Counted from the stretch's first letter, positions 1-8,324 are shown. The stretch is 64,000 bases of DNA from Gemmatimonadota bacterium (GCA_022826565.1 JAJDUP010000026.1:124001-188000), one strand, 5' to 3'. Notes: a model not told the origin generated them from the sequence alone. Numbers and translations: made by a program.

Positions 1-1311
1 TCGGTCTTCCTGATCTGGGCCCGCCGCTCGCAGCGCTCGGTCGCGGCCGGCATGCGGTACCTGATCGTGCACGTCGTGTCCGGAGTGACGCTCCTCGCCG
101 GAGCCATGGTGCACGCCCACCAGACCGGAAGCCTGGAATTCGGCGCGATGGGGCTCGAGGGGCTGGCGGGCTGGCTGGTCTTCCTCGCCTTCGGGGTGAA
201 GGCGGCGTTTCCGCTGGTGCACAGCTGGCTCATCGACGCCTACCCGGAGGGGACTCCCACCGGTACCGTCTTCCTGAGCGCATTCACCACCAAGGTTGCG
301 ATCTACGCCCTGGCGCGCGGCTACGCCGGCACCGAAATCCTCATCTACATCGGCGCCGTCATGGCGTGCTTCCCGATCTTCTACGCGGTCATCGAGAACG
401 ACCTGCGCCGCACCCTTGGCTACTCGATGATCAACCAGATCGGCTTCATGGTGTGCGGGATCGGGATCGGGACCACCCTGGCGGTCAACGGCGCCGTCTC
501 GCACGCCTTCAACGACGTGCTCTTCAAGGGGCTGCTCTTCATGGCGATGGGCGCGGTCATGCACATGACCGGCAAGACCAAGGCGTCCGATCTCGGCGGG
601 CTCTACAAGACGATGCCGTGGACGGCGACGCTCTGCATCGTCGGGGCGCTGTCGATCTCGGCCGTGCCGCTCTTCAACGCCTTCGTGTCGAAGAGCATGA
701 TCATGTCGGCGCTCCTCGAGGAGCACCACTACTGGATCTGGCCGGTCATGCTCTTCGCCTCGGCGGGGGTGGTCGAGCACGCCGGCATCAAGATCCCGTA
801 CTTCGCCTTTTTCGCGCACGACTCCGGGATCCGCACGCGGGAGCCGCCGAGCAACATGCTCATCGCGATGGGGATCGGGGCGCTGGCATGCCTGGCCATC
901 GGCATCTGGCCGAACCTGCTCTACGGGATGCTCCCCTACGCCGTCGACTACGAACCCTACACATATACTCATGTACTCACCCAGATTCAGCTCCTGTGCT
1001 TCGCGATCGGCGCCGTGGCGGCCTTTCACCTGTGGAAGATCTATCCCGCCGAGATCCCGTCGGTGAATCTCGATGCCGACTGGGTATACAGGCGTGCCGC
1101 GGTGAAGGTCACCCGCGTGACCGGGTCGGTGGTCGGCGCGGCCGATCGCGCCTTCCGGACCGCCGTCCTCAATACCGTGAGACGCGTACTGCGCGGCGCC
1201 TTCCGCGCGCACGGACCGCACGGGGTGCTGGCCCGCACCTGGCCGGCGGGGAGCATGGTGCTTTGGGTCTCGATCCTGCTGACCGCGTTCCTCTGCTTCC
1301 AGTTCCTGTAG
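1..1311 (+). CDS. Proton-conducting membrane antiporter subunit, MrpD/NuoM-like (5' partial)
   Basis: The reading frame is open from the first base, so the N-terminus lies outside the window; the first in-frame ATG at 52 is internal. The visible 436 residues are a polytopic membrane protein of the NADH dehydrogenase/Na+-H+ antiporter proton-translocating family. The core motifs are present: a helix with a lysine followed by 'PLVHSWLIDAYPEGTPT', then 'LGYSMINQIGFM' and a histidine/lysine-bearing helix 'AVSHAFNDVLFKGLLFMA'. These resemble MrpD and related monovalent cation/proton antiporter subunits more than canonical NuoL. The C-terminus carries a basic cytoplasmic stretch of about 70 residues and a last transmembrane helix. 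It probably belongs to an Mrp-type operon that begins upstream. Whether it serves Na+/H+ exchange or a complex I-like enzyme cannot be decided here. Confidence 0.85.
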   Translation, partial: SVFLIWARRSQRSVAAGMRYLIVHVVSGVTLLAGAMVHAHQTGSLEFGAMGLEGLAGWLVFLAFGVKAAFPLVHSWLIDAYPEGTPTGTVFLSAFTTKVAIYALARGYAGTEILIYIGAVMACFPIFYAVIENDLRRTLGYSMINQIGFMVCGIGIGTTLAVNGAVSHAFNDVLFKGLLFMAMGAVMHMTGKTKASDLGGLYKTMPWTATLCIVGALSISAVPLFNAFVSKSMIMSALLEEHHYWIWPVMLFASAGVVEHAGIKIPYFAFFAHDSGIRTREPPSNMLIAMGIGALACLAIGIWPNLLYGMLPYAVDYEPYTYTHVLTQIQLLCFAIGAVAAFHLWKIYPAEIPSVNLDADWVYRRAAVKVTRVTGSVVGAADRAFRTAVLNTVRRVLRGAFRAHGPHGVLARTWPAGSMVLWVSILLTAFLCFQFL

Positions 1312-1326
1312 GACCTCGGGGGACAC

Positions 1327-1809
1327 GTGCGATGCCCGGCTGGCAAGATACTCGGAAGACGCGAAGCCGTGCGGCGGGCGGGCCCGGGGCGGTCGTTTCG
1401 CCTGGTCTTCACCAACGGCTGCTTCGATCTGCTGCACCGCGGGCATGTGGAGTACCTGAACCGGGCGCGCCGCATGGGGGACGCGCTGCTGGTGGCGGTC
1501 AACTCGGACGCGTCGGTGCGGCGGCTGGGGAAGGGCACGGACCGCCCGCTGGTCGATGAGCGGAGCCGCGCGGCGGTGGTGGCGGCGCTCGAGTGCGTGG
1601 ACATGGTGACGATCTTCGACGAGGACACCCCGCGCGAACTCGTCGCCGAGCTGCAGCCCGACGTGCTGGTCAAGGGGGGCGACTACAGCGAGGACGAGGT
1701 GGCGGGGGCCGACCTGGTGCGCGCTCGCGGCGGCCGCGTGGAGATCGTGTCGCTCGTACCGGGGTGCTCCACGAGCGCGCTTGTGGAGCGGATTCGGGGC
1801 GGCAGGTGA
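1327..1809 (+). CDS. rfaE2: Heptose 1-phosphate adenylyltransferase (RfaE2/HldE C-terminal domain type)
   Basis: A stand-alone nucleotidyltransferase of 160 residues, the usual size of RfaE domain II. The signature 'TNGCFDLLHRGH' (about residues 29-40) contains the HxGH-type ATP-binding histidines. It is followed by 'NSDASVRRLGKGTDRPL', 'VKGGDY' and a terminal 'GCSTSALVERI' (the family's STS region). The family adenylates D-glycero-beta-D-manno-heptose 1-phosphate to ADP-heptose, a lipopolysaccharide core precursor made in the cytoplasm. The start is GTG at 1327. The gene sits 15 bp after the antiporter and its stop overlaps the next start (GTGA), so it is probably co-transcribed with the pyrophosphatase. 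The kinase half (RfaE1) is not in the window. A glycerol-3-phosphate cytidylyltransferase is a less likely alternative. Confidence 0.9.
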   Translation: MRCPAGKILGRREAVRRAGPGRSFRLVFTNGCFDLLHRGHVEYLNRARRMGDALLVAVNSDASVRRLGKGTDRPLVDERSRAAVVAALECVDMVTIFDEDTPRELVAELQPDVLVKGGDYSEDEVAGADLVRARGGRVEIVSLVPGCSTSALVERIRGGR

Positions 1810-2432
1810 AGCTGCTCCTGGCCACGCGGAGCTCCCACAAGGCCGGCGAGGCCACGCGCATCCTGGCGGATGAGGGGCAGGAGGGGGCGCCCGCGGTCCT
1901 GACGCTGGATGACGCGGGCATCCCGTGGTCCGAGGCCGAGGATGGGCTGGAGCCCCATGAGACGTTCGAGGAGAACGCCGCATCCAAGGCCCGCTACTTC
2001 GGGCGGCTCTCCGGCCAGCCGACCGTGGCCGACGACTCGGGGCTGGAGGTCGACGCGCTCGGAGGCCGTCCGGGGGTCAGGACCAAGCGCTTCGCGCCAT
2101 CCGGCCGCTACCCCGCACTCACGCGCGACGAAGCGAACAACCAGTACCTGCTGGATTCACTGGACGGCCTTCCCCCGGGCCGCCGCGGGGCGCGGTACGT
2201 GTGCGTTGCGTGCCTGTTCGATCCCGCCTCGGGCGATACCGTGCACTTCAGGGGCGAGGCGCCGGGCCGCATCCTCACTCTGCGCCGGGGATCGGGCGGC
2301 TTCGGCTATGACCCCATCTTCCTCGACGAGGAAACCGGCCTGAGCTACGCTGAACTCTCGGCCGCCGACAAGAATGAACGGAGCCACAGGGGCAAGGCGT
2401 TTCGCGCGCTGGCCGCCTTCCTCCGGGGGTGA
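1806..2432 (+). CDS. rdgB: Non-canonical purine NTP pyrophosphatase (RdgB/HAM1 family)
   Basis: 208 residues if translation starts at the GTG at 1806, which overlaps the stop of the preceding gene by four bases; the frame stays open further upstream but lies inside rfaE2. Family motifs are in order: 'ATRSSHKAGE' near the N-terminus, 'TFEENAASKA', 'VADDSGLEVDALGGRPGV', 'GGFGYDPIF', and 'ADKNERSHRGKA' near the end. The enzyme hydrolyses ITP, dITP and XTP to monophosphates and keeps deaminated purines out of nucleic acids. The stop codon lies inside a 20-bp tandem duplication (2413-2432 and 2433-2452). Confidence 0.93.
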   Translation: MKLLLATRSSHKAGEATRILADEGQEGAPAVLTLDDAGIPWSEAEDGLEPHETFEENAASKARYFGRLSGQPTVADDSGLEVDALGGRPGVRTKRFAPSGRYPALTRDEANNQYLLDSLDGLPPGRRGARYVCVACLFDPASGDTVHFRGEAPGRILTLRRGSGGFGYDPIFLDEETGLSYAELSAADKNERSHRGKAFRALAAFLRG

Positions 2433-2452
2433 CCGCCTTCCTCCGGGAGTCA
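2413..2452 (+). repeat. 20-bp tandem duplication spanning the rdgB stop codon
   Basis: Copy 1 (2413-2432) ends exactly with the rdgB TGA. Copy 2 (2433-2452) follows immediately and matches at 18 of 20 positions; one change turns TGA into TCA. It looks like a duplication of the gene's last 20 bases. Confidence 0.85.
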
Positions 2453-2453
2453 C

Positions 2454-3791
2454 TCAGGTGTAGATCAGCGAGTTTTCCTTCCGGTGTTCACGGATCACCA
2501 CCCAGCACACCGCGGCGTGCATCGGAATCGCAAAAAGGATCAGTTCCAGGTTGCCCTGCCTGAGGGGAGGGATCAGGTGCGCCAGCAATGCTGCCGCGAC
2601 AAGCCAGAGCGGGACAACCGCCGACCTGCGATCCCATAGCCCGGTCGTTCCTCTCCGCGAAATCCGCACCAGCCCGATCGCCACCCCCAGCCCCAACGGG
2701 CTGAACAGCAGAACGTTCTGGTTCCAGTACATGAACTCGTGGTCGGTCCAGTGCATGCCGATCAACAGGCTGCCGGCGACGAAGCAGAACACGCCCCACA
2801 GGCACCCTAGCAACCCGAGTCCGAACCGGCTGCGCCTGCTGCCCCTCGCGGCTCCGCGGCCAAGCATGACGAAGACCAGTCCGCCTGCGGATCCGAAGAG
2901 CAGGAAGAGGATCTGCATGGAGCGTGAGGCCGCCGGTTCGTGCTCCCGGTCGGATTCCACCCAAACGGCCTCCGAGCTCACCAGGCGGGTTCGGCTCCCG
3001 TCGCTCCGGGTGACGTTAAGGGCGCCCACGGCATCCCTGAGCTGCATGGGCACCCACATCTCCTCCCACCGCGTTGTTTCCTCGTCGCCCCTGGGCCCGA
3101 GCAGCAGGTCGATCCCGGTGTAGTAGAACAGGCGGTTGCCCGTCAGCCTGCGGGTGTGGCTCCTCCACGTGATCCCGCGGTCGTCGGGGATGTCCGTGGC
3201 CGCGCGCAGTTGCCCATCGAGAACGGAATCCAGGGCGTCCCGAAGCTTGGTGGAGCAGTTGTTCAGGAAGTACTCGTAGCGATATCGGCTGTTTTCCGGC
3301 AGGGACACGGTGGTGAGCAGGTCGAGGAGTTCCGCCCTGGCGGCCGGCTCCAGGTCGAGCTCCTGCGCCCAGACCCGGCGATCGTCGGCTCGATAAGATG
3401 CGAGCGAGGAATCCAGGGACATCGGTGCCACGCGGTACATCATCCGGCCCCTCAGGAAGTTGAGGAGAAACCCCGATTCTTCGAAGCTGAAGAGCCCGTA
3501 GTTGAACGCTCCCTCGTACCCCGTGGCTGAATCCCTGACCAACAGGACGTTGTGACCGAAGAGCTGCTCGACGCCGTCGCCCGGTCCGATCGTAAGGAGG
3601 TGGACGGTCAGCGTTTCTCCGGGAATCGGCGTCGCGTCGGGGGGCGGCGCCTCTGGAGCGCCAGTGTTCGCCCGCTCCTGCGCAGCACCCGGGAGAGGCA
3701 TGACGGATAGGGACCCGAGTGCCACAACGATCCCGGCGGCGCGGACCACAGCTACCGCCCGACACTTGAATACGCGATGTTCGAAAACCAT
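2454..3791 (-). CDS. DUF4105 family exported protein with C-terminal membrane helices
   Basis: 445 residues. The N-terminus has a hydrophobic segment at about residues 15-35 followed by 'GAAQE', consistent with a signal peptide or anchor. Residues of about 58-280 match the DUF4105 (Lnb-type N-terminal periplasmic) domain: 'FGHNVLLVRD' with His80 and 'YFLNNCSTKLRD' with Cys179, a histidine/cysteine pair reminiscent of papain-like folds. The last 150 residues hold four or five hydrophobic helices. The substrate is unknown, so function is not assigned beyond a probable envelope hydrolase-like domain. The gene starts 12 bp from the divergent tRNA-Pro and converges on rdgB. Confidence 0.8.
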   Translation of the reverse strand: MVFEHRVFKCRAVAVVRAAGIVVALGSLSVMPLPGAAQERANTGAPEAPPPDATPIPGETLTVHLLTIGPGDGVEQLFGHNVLLVRDSATGYEGAFNYGLFSFEESGFLLNFLRGRMMYRVAPMSLDSSLASYRADDRRVWAQELDLEPAARAELLDLLTTVSLPENSRYRYEYFLNNCSTKLRDALDSVLDGQLRAATDIPDDRGITWRSHTRRLTGNRLFYYTGIDLLLGPRGDEETTRWEEMWVPMQLRDAVGALNVTRSDGSRTRLVSSEAVWVESDREHEPAASRSMQILFLLFGSAGGLVFVMLGRGAARGSRRSRFGLGLLGCLWGVFCFVAGSLLIGMHWTDHEFMYWNQNVLLFSPLGLGVAIGLVRISRRGTTGLWDRRSAVVPLWLVAAALLAHLIPPLRQGNLELILFAIPMHAAVCWVVIREHRKENSLIYT

Positions 3792-3803
3792 GTCGCACCT
3801 TTG

Positions 3804-3877
3804 CGGGGCGTAGCGCAGCCCGGTAGCGCGCCTGCTTTGGGAGCAGGAGGTCGCCGGTTCGAATCCGGCCGCCCCGA
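3804..3877 (+). tRNA. tRNA-Pro (anticodon TGG)
   Basis: A 74-nt cloverleaf. The acceptor arms CGGGGCG (3804-3810) and CGCCCCG (3870-3876) pair perfectly, with A as discriminator. The anticodon stem CCTGC/GCAGG encloses loop TTTGGGA, giving anticodon TGG. The T arm is GCCGG-TTCGAAT-CCGGC. The 3' CCA is not encoded. The gene borders recombinase and antitoxin remnants, as expected where a tRNA 3' end has served as an integration site. Confidence 0.96.
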
Positions 3878-3924
3878 TTGAAGTTACGTGATTTGGGGGG
3901 TTCGATGCTCGCTAATCATGTTCG

Positions 3925-4023
3925 CTAATTGGACGCGGAGCCAACCCCCCGGCACTCCTCGATGGCTTTCCTGAGCCGGTCTTCGTCGGGCCTCTGGTAG
4001 CACTGAAGGACCGTCTCACTCAA
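3925..4023 (-). pseudogene. Tyrosine recombinase/phage integrase C-terminal fragment
   Basis: A short reading frame ending in TAG at 3925-3927 encodes 'LSETVLQCYQRPDEDRLR' followed by 'KAIEECRGVGSASN'. This resembles the extreme C-terminus of tyrosine-type integrases, where a 'CYQ(R/H)xDxxT' segment carries the nucleophilic tyrosine. The catalytic domain upstream is gone; the frame closes at a TGA (4048-4050) within unrelated sequence. It lies 47 bp from the tRNA-Pro 3' end and points towards it, the usual arrangement for an integrase beside its attachment site. The assignment rests on about 30 residues, so it is moderate. Confidence 0.5.
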
Positions 4024-4178
4024 GCAACGTCGTGCTGCTTGATCCAGTCACGGAGGGCGTGGTCGATCCGTGTCTGCCAGCCGCGCCCTCCCGCGCGAAA
4101 ATGATCGACGACCTCCTGGGACAGCCGGATGGTGGTCGATACTTTCGAGTATCTGCCCGCCCGTCGCCCCGGCGTCAA
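4020..4178 (-). pseudogene. BrnA-type antitoxin, truncated (or a very short variant)
   Basis: The frame encodes 52 residues from a TTG at 4178 whose last bases overlap the stop of the porin gene. It contains 'KVSTTIRLSQEVVDHFRAGG' followed by 'RGWQTRIDHALRDWIKQHD'. These are the ribbon-helix-helix segment and the 'GWQTRI..ALR.W' signature of BrnA antitoxins. Full BrnA proteins are usually 70-100 residues, so the N-terminal part seems missing, and no BrnT toxin is present in the window. The TTGA overlap could allow coupled translation, but the fusion to an unrelated porin and an integrase remnant makes decay more likely. A DNA-binding solo antitoxin remains possible. Confidence 0.5.
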
Positions 4179-4891
4179 GGAGCCAGGCTCATTCCGAACA
4201 CGAGGTAGGCGCGGTCCTGATCCGGGTTGAGGATGTAGGACACGCTCAGAGGGATCGCGAACGAATCCGTGATATTGAGCGCCTGGCTCGCGCTGACCCC
4301 GAGGTTCACCACCGCCGCTCCTTCGGTCCCGTAGAAGTGGCTGTGACCCGCCACCATCCCGGCCACGAGGCCGACCTCGGTATCCTCACCGGCGGCCACG
4401 GGCAGGCTCGCTTCCAGGTAGAGCGAGTTGTCGTCATCGTTCAACAGGCCGCCGAAAACCGATACGGGGAACGTCTCCGGACCGGAGACCGACAGGGCGA
4501 ACTCCAGCGTGTGGGCGTCGGTGTACGAGAATCCGGTCGCCCCCGGCCCCGGGAAGTAGTAGTCGGTCACACCGAAGGACAGGGACGCACCATTGGACAA
4601 CGCGACAGTGTACGTGGCCCAGAGGTCGTTCTCGTTGGCGTCGGCCCCCGAGGCCGAGACCGAGTAGGAGCCCCAGGCCCCGAACTCGAGGCCGCCGACG
4701 CCGAAGGTCAGCGCTGGCTGCAGGGAGAGGGACTCTCCGAAGTCGGCGCCGCGCCAGACGTAGCGGCTCACGACATCGGCACCGATGGATACGGACTGGG
4801 CACTTGCGGGGCCGGCAATGGCAACGGGTGCCAGGAGGACCGGGAGCCACAGGGCGCGGCGGGTGAGCGTGCTGCGTGGGCAAGTCGTCAT
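4175..4891 (-). CDS. TorF-like outer-membrane beta-barrel protein
   Basis: 238 residues with a clear Sec signal peptide (basic start, hydrophobic core, 'GPASAQS' cleavage region near residue 32). The mature part alternates hydrophobic and polar residues in short strands rich in Gly, Ser and aromatic residues, as in 8-14-stranded barrels. The N-terminal 'SRYVWRGADFGESLSLQPAL' segment is characteristic of TorF-family putative porins. It sits just downstream of the transglutaminase gene on the same strand with a 3-bp gap, so it may be the last gene of that operon. Substrate unknown. Confidence 0.7.
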   Translation of the reverse strand: MTTCPRSTLTRRALWLPVLLAPVAIAGPASAQSVSIGADVVSRYVWRGADFGESLSLQPALTFGVGGLEFGAWGSYSVSASGADANENDLWATYTVALSNGASLSFGVTDYYFPGPGATGFSYTDAHTLEFALSVSGPETFPVSVFGGLLNDDDNSLYLEASLPVAAGEDTEVGLVAGMVAGHSHFYGTEGAAVVNLGVSASQALNITDSFAIPLSVSYILNPDQDRAYLVFGMSLAP

Positions 4892-4894
4892 TGT

Positions 4895-5803
4895 CTACTC
4901 CTTTGGTACAAGTGGTACTCCATCTGACTGTCTTGAGAGGTTATTCCAGGCCGGCGTGCGCCGGGTTACGACCACGTGGGCAGTGAGCGAAGAGATCGCG
5001 GTCCCCAGGAAGGTGCCGCGCACCGGCGGAACATCTCCGTAGTCCCGGCCGACCGCCACGCGTACGTGGCGGTCGTCACAATCGCAATCGTTGGCGGGGT
5101 CGAAGCCGCTCCAACCCAGCCCCGGCAGCCAGCATTCCACCCAGGCGTGGCTTTCGCCGGGCGACAGGTTGTCCCCGTCCGGCCCAAGGTAGCCGGAGAC
5201 ATACCGGGTGGGGATCCCCCAGCTCCGCGCTATCGAAGCCATGACATGGGCGTAGTCCTGACACACGCCCCGGCCGGTCTCGAGCACATGCTCGATCGGA
5301 GAGTCCGCGGCGGTGGTCCCGGGCGCATATTCGAAGACCCGGAACAGCGTGGATCGCAGTGCACGGATGCTCGCGAGCGGATCGGCGCCAGCCTTGATCC
5401 CGTGGGCTTCCACGAATCGTGCCAGCAGGGGCGACATGCGGGCGAACCGGCTCGGCTGCAGCATGAGTGACAGTTGCGGCGCGCCCGTCGCCGCATGCAG
5501 GGCTTCCCAACCGTCTGGATCCAGACAAGCGGGCAGGGAGGTGGAATGACCCACCTCGACCCTGGACCGAACACGAATCAGGAGGAATCGGTGACTGGCG
5601 TGGCGGTCGAAGAAGTGGCCGCGGCTTCCGAATGGGCCGTCGAATTCGAAGGTGGTGCCACCGGGGTCCGTCTCGATCGAAATGTCCCGGAGTGACTGGC
5701 GCCCGTCCTCGATAGGACACACGAAAAGGGTCATGACCGACCCCCGAACCGGAGCGCCGTAGCGGAATTCGAGGTCGTGGCGGACATCGTAGCGCGCGTT
5801 CAC
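4895..5803 (-). CDS. Transglutaminase-like cysteine protease/amidase family protein
   Basis: 302 residues. The bacterial transglutaminase-like N-terminal beta domain (about 1-85) is followed by the catalytic core. Core motifs are 'GRGVCQDYAHVMAS' with Cys181, 'ESHAWVECWLPGLGW' with His219, and 'GFDPAND' with Asp235, giving a complete Cys-His-Asp triad. No signal peptide is evident. Its start overlaps the alpha-E gene by four bases (ATGA). The trio with alpha-E and circularly permuted ATP-grasp proteins is widely conserved in bacteria and is thought to make or process a peptide-like product; the exact substrate is not known. Confidence 0.9.
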   Translation of the reverse strand: MNARYDVRHDLEFRYGAPVRGSVMTLFVCPIEDGRQSLRDISIETDPGGTTFEFDGPFGSRGHFFDRHASHRFLLIRVRSRVEVGHSTSLPACLDPDGWEALHAATGAPQLSLMLQPSRFARMSPLLARFVEAHGIKAGADPLASIRALRSTLFRVFEYAPGTTAADSPIEHVLETGRGVCQDYAHVMASIARSWGIPTRYVSGYLGPDGDNLSPGESHAWVECWLPGLGWSGFDPANDCDCDDRHVRVAVGRDYGDVPPVRGTFLGTAISSLTAHVVVTRRTPAWNNLSRQSDGVPLVPKE

Positions 5804-6777
5804 GCCGGCAGACCCCGTTCCACCGGGTAGTTCACATACGAGGCCATCACGAGATCATGCAGCTTGCGGGCGTCACGCAACAGATCGGAGAAAGACCCGT
5901 CTTCTCCTTCCGGGTCCGGATCATCGCCGCCGAGTTCCATCTCGACGGTCGCCGCAAGCCGAATGGCCAAGCGGTGCGGTGCGGCAAGGGGATAGCGAGC
6001 CCCTTTCGGGTCGATTCCCGACAACAGCCGCTCGATCCTGTGAACGGCGAAACGCAGGGAGCGCGGCACCTCGGGGTTGCGTACGAGAAACGCAAGCGCC
6101 GACTCGCGGCGGACCAGAATCGACCGCCGCCGGCGATACAGTTCGTATGCCCGCGATACGCGAAGAAGATCCGACCACGACAGGCGCGGCCCTTCCCCGG
6201 GTTGCCCCAGCCTCGCCCAGGTGTCGAGCAGCACGGTCTGGTGCTGCAGCCGCTCGACGAATCGACCGAGTTCGAGAAAACGCCACGCGTCGTCCCGCGC
6301 CATCATCGCGTCCACTACGCCCGCCAGAAGCCGCAGCCAGTCGATCGCCTCGAGGGCCAGGGCAGCGGGGCCCTCTGCCCAGGCCCTGGAAAAGTCGCAG
6401 TCCCGGATCCACATGAAGCCCTGGTTGAAACAGGTCCACACCCTGACCGGGAGCCAGGGGCGAAGCTGTTTCGCATTCTCCCTGGCCAGCGACCAGCATG
6501 AGATCATCGAGTTCGAGTTGGTGTCATCCTCCACGAAGGTGCCGGCGAGCGTGTACGCGTCGGCGATCAGGAACACCTCCGCCTCGTCCGCGTCATTGGG
6601 TAGCGGCGGCGCCGGATGCCCGAAGGTCTTGTAGAGCACGCGCCAACCGAGTGCCACCTCCTCGGCCGGTGTGTCGACCAGCCGCTCGAGCTGATACTCG
6701 AGAAGCCGGGCCGTCTGCTCGGTACGCTCGAGGTAGCGCCCCATCCAGTAGAAGTCGGCGGCTGCCCTTGCCAGCAT
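5800..6777 (-). CDS. Alpha-E domain protein (DUF403)
   Basis: 325 mostly alpha-helical residues beginning 'MLARAAADFYWMGRYLERTE', the hallmark of the alpha-E family. Many conserved Arg, Glu and Trp residues occur along the helices ('RENAKQLRPW', 'FLELGRFVERLQHQTVLLD'). Members are found almost only beside circularly permuted ATP-grasp and transglutaminase genes, exactly as here: 14 bp after the ATP-grasp gene and overlapping the transglutaminase start. Its biochemical role is unknown; an accessory to the ATP-grasp ligase is the common inference. Confidence 0.9.
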   Translation of the reverse strand: MLARAAADFYWMGRYLERTEQTARLLEYQLERLVDTPAEEVALGWRVLYKTFGHPAPPLPNDADEAEVFLIADAYTLAGTFVEDDTNSNSMISCWSLARENAKQLRPWLPVRVWTCFNQGFMWIRDCDFSRAWAEGPAALALEAIDWLRLLAGVVDAMMARDDAWRFLELGRFVERLQHQTVLLDTWARLGQPGEGPRLSWSDLLRVSRAYELYRRRRSILVRRESALAFLVRNPEVPRSLRFAVHRIERLLSGIDPKGARYPLAAPHRLAIRLAATVEMELGGDDPDPEGEDGSFSDLLRDARKLHDLVMASYVNYPVERGLPA

Positions 6778-6791
6778 CGATCAGTACCCCA

Positions 6792-8324
6792 TTACATTTC
6801 CGGCGCATCCCGGGGATGCTGATCACGAAGAATCCAGAGGTCCTTGCACCCGCCCCCCTGGCTCGAGTTGACAACCAGGCCGCCTTTCCGCAACGCCACC
6901 CGGCACAGTCCGCCCGGCGCGATCCGGATGTCGTCCCGGCCCCTCAACACAAAGGGGCGAACATCCACATGGCGGGGCTCGAGGCGGCCGTCCACAAAGC
7001 AGCCGGCGCGAGACAGATCGAGCACCGGCTGCGAGATGAAGTTGGTCGGATCGGCCCGCAGGCGATCGGCGTACGCCTCTCGCTCGGAAGCGGTGCTGTG
7101 AGGGCCCACCATCATGCCATACCCGCCGGAGCCGCCCACCTCCTTCACGACGAGATTCTCAAGGTTGGCCAGCGTGTAGGCGAGCCCGTCGGATTCCCGG
7201 CAGAGATGGGTCTCCACATTGGCAAGAATCGGGTCCTCGTCCAGGAAGTAGCGGATGATCCGCGGTACATACGAGTACAACGCCTTGTCGTCCGCCACGC
7301 CCGTTCCGGGGGCGTTGGCGATCACCACGTTGCCCGTCCGGTAGGCGTTGAAGAGCCCAGGCACCCCGAGGAGCGAGTCCTCGCGGAACACGACCGGATC
7401 CAGGAAATCGTCGTCGACGCGGCGGTAGATGACGTCGATTCGCTTCAATCCCGAGACCGTGCGCACGTAGACGACGGCGTCATGCACCACGAGATCGCGC
7501 CCCTCGACCAGCTCAGCCCCCATCTCGCCGGCCAGAAACGCGTGCTCGTAGTATGCCGAGTTGTAGTGGCCCGGAGTGAGGACTGCGACACGGGGATCGC
7601 CGCTCCACGATCCCAGGGAGGTGAGCGTGGCGTAGAGGCTCTCGGGGTACTGGGCGATCTCCTGCACTCCCTGCGCTCGGTAGAGGCGCGGGAAAGCCTG
7701 TTTGATCGCTGCCCGGCACGCCAGCATGTACGACACGCCCGAGGGAACGCGCAGGTTGTCCTCGAGCACGGCGAACCCTTCGTTGGTGCGGACGATATCG
7801 GTGCCGCAGACGGCCACGTAGACGTCGTGCGGCACTTTCACGCCCCTCATCTCGACCCGGTATTGGGGACACCCGAGCACGAGGTCGGCGGGCACGATCC
7901 CGTCCCGCAGCGATCGTCCCTCGTTGTAGATGTCCCGCAGGAAGAGGTTCATTGCGGTCAGGCGCTGCCGCAATCCCCGGTCGATGTGGTCCCACTCCGC
8001 CGCTGTGAGAACGCGCGGCACGCAGTCGATGGGGATGATGTGCTCGGACATCTTGGTGGCTCCGAGCACGGTGAAGGTGATGCCCTCGTGGATGAAGCGT
8101 CGGGCCACCCCCTCCTGAAGGGTCGACAGCTCCTCGGGCGTCGCCGCGGACAGCGATGCCACGAGCTGGCGGCACGCCTCACGCACGGTCCCGTCCGGAC
8201 GAAAGAGCTCGTCGTAGAAGCGCTCCTGCACCTCGTAGTCGGCGAACGCCCCGGACCCGGCCGAGCAAGCCCGGGGCGCATCGCCGAAGCCGTCGCCCGA
8301 CGACCCGAAGCGGGAGGCTGTCAC
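6792..8324 (-). CDS. Circularly permuted ATP-grasp protein (DUF404/DUF407 type)
   Basis: 510 residues, usual length for the family. It contains 'RVLTAAEWDHIDRGLRQRL', 'VAVLTPGHYNSAYYEHAFLA', 'VYRRVDDDFLDP'-type and 'YVPRIIRYFLDEDPILANVE' segments, then 'LVVKEVGGSGGYGMMVGP', a glycine-rich ATP-binding loop, and a final 'SSQGGGCKDLWIL'. The family probably activates a carboxylate with ATP and joins it to an amine. It starts with GTG at 8324 and is the first gene of the operon ATP-grasp, alpha-E, transglutaminase, possibly porin. Confidence 0.9.
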   Translation of the reverse strand: MTASRFGSSGDGFGDAPRACSAGSGAFADYEVQERFYDELFRPDGTVREACRQLVASLSAATPEELSTLQEGVARRFIHEGITFTVLGATKMSEHIIPIDCVPRVLTAAEWDHIDRGLRQRLTAMNLFLRDIYNEGRSLRDGIVPADLVLGCPQYRVEMRGVKVPHDVYVAVCGTDIVRTNEGFAVLEDNLRVPSGVSYMLACRAAIKQAFPRLYRAQGVQEIAQYPESLYATLTSLGSWSGDPRVAVLTPGHYNSAYYEHAFLAGEMGAELVEGRDLVVHDAVVYVRTVSGLKRIDVIYRRVDDDFLDPVVFREDSLLGVPGLFNAYRTGNVVIANAPGTGVADDKALYSYVPRIIRYFLDEDPILANVETHLCRESDGLAYTLANLENLVVKEVGGSGGYGMMVGPHSTASEREAYADRLRADPTNFISQPVLDLSRAGCFVDGRLEPRHVDVRPFVLRGRDDIRIAPGGLCRVALRKGGLVVNSSQGGGCKDLWILRDQHPRDAPEM

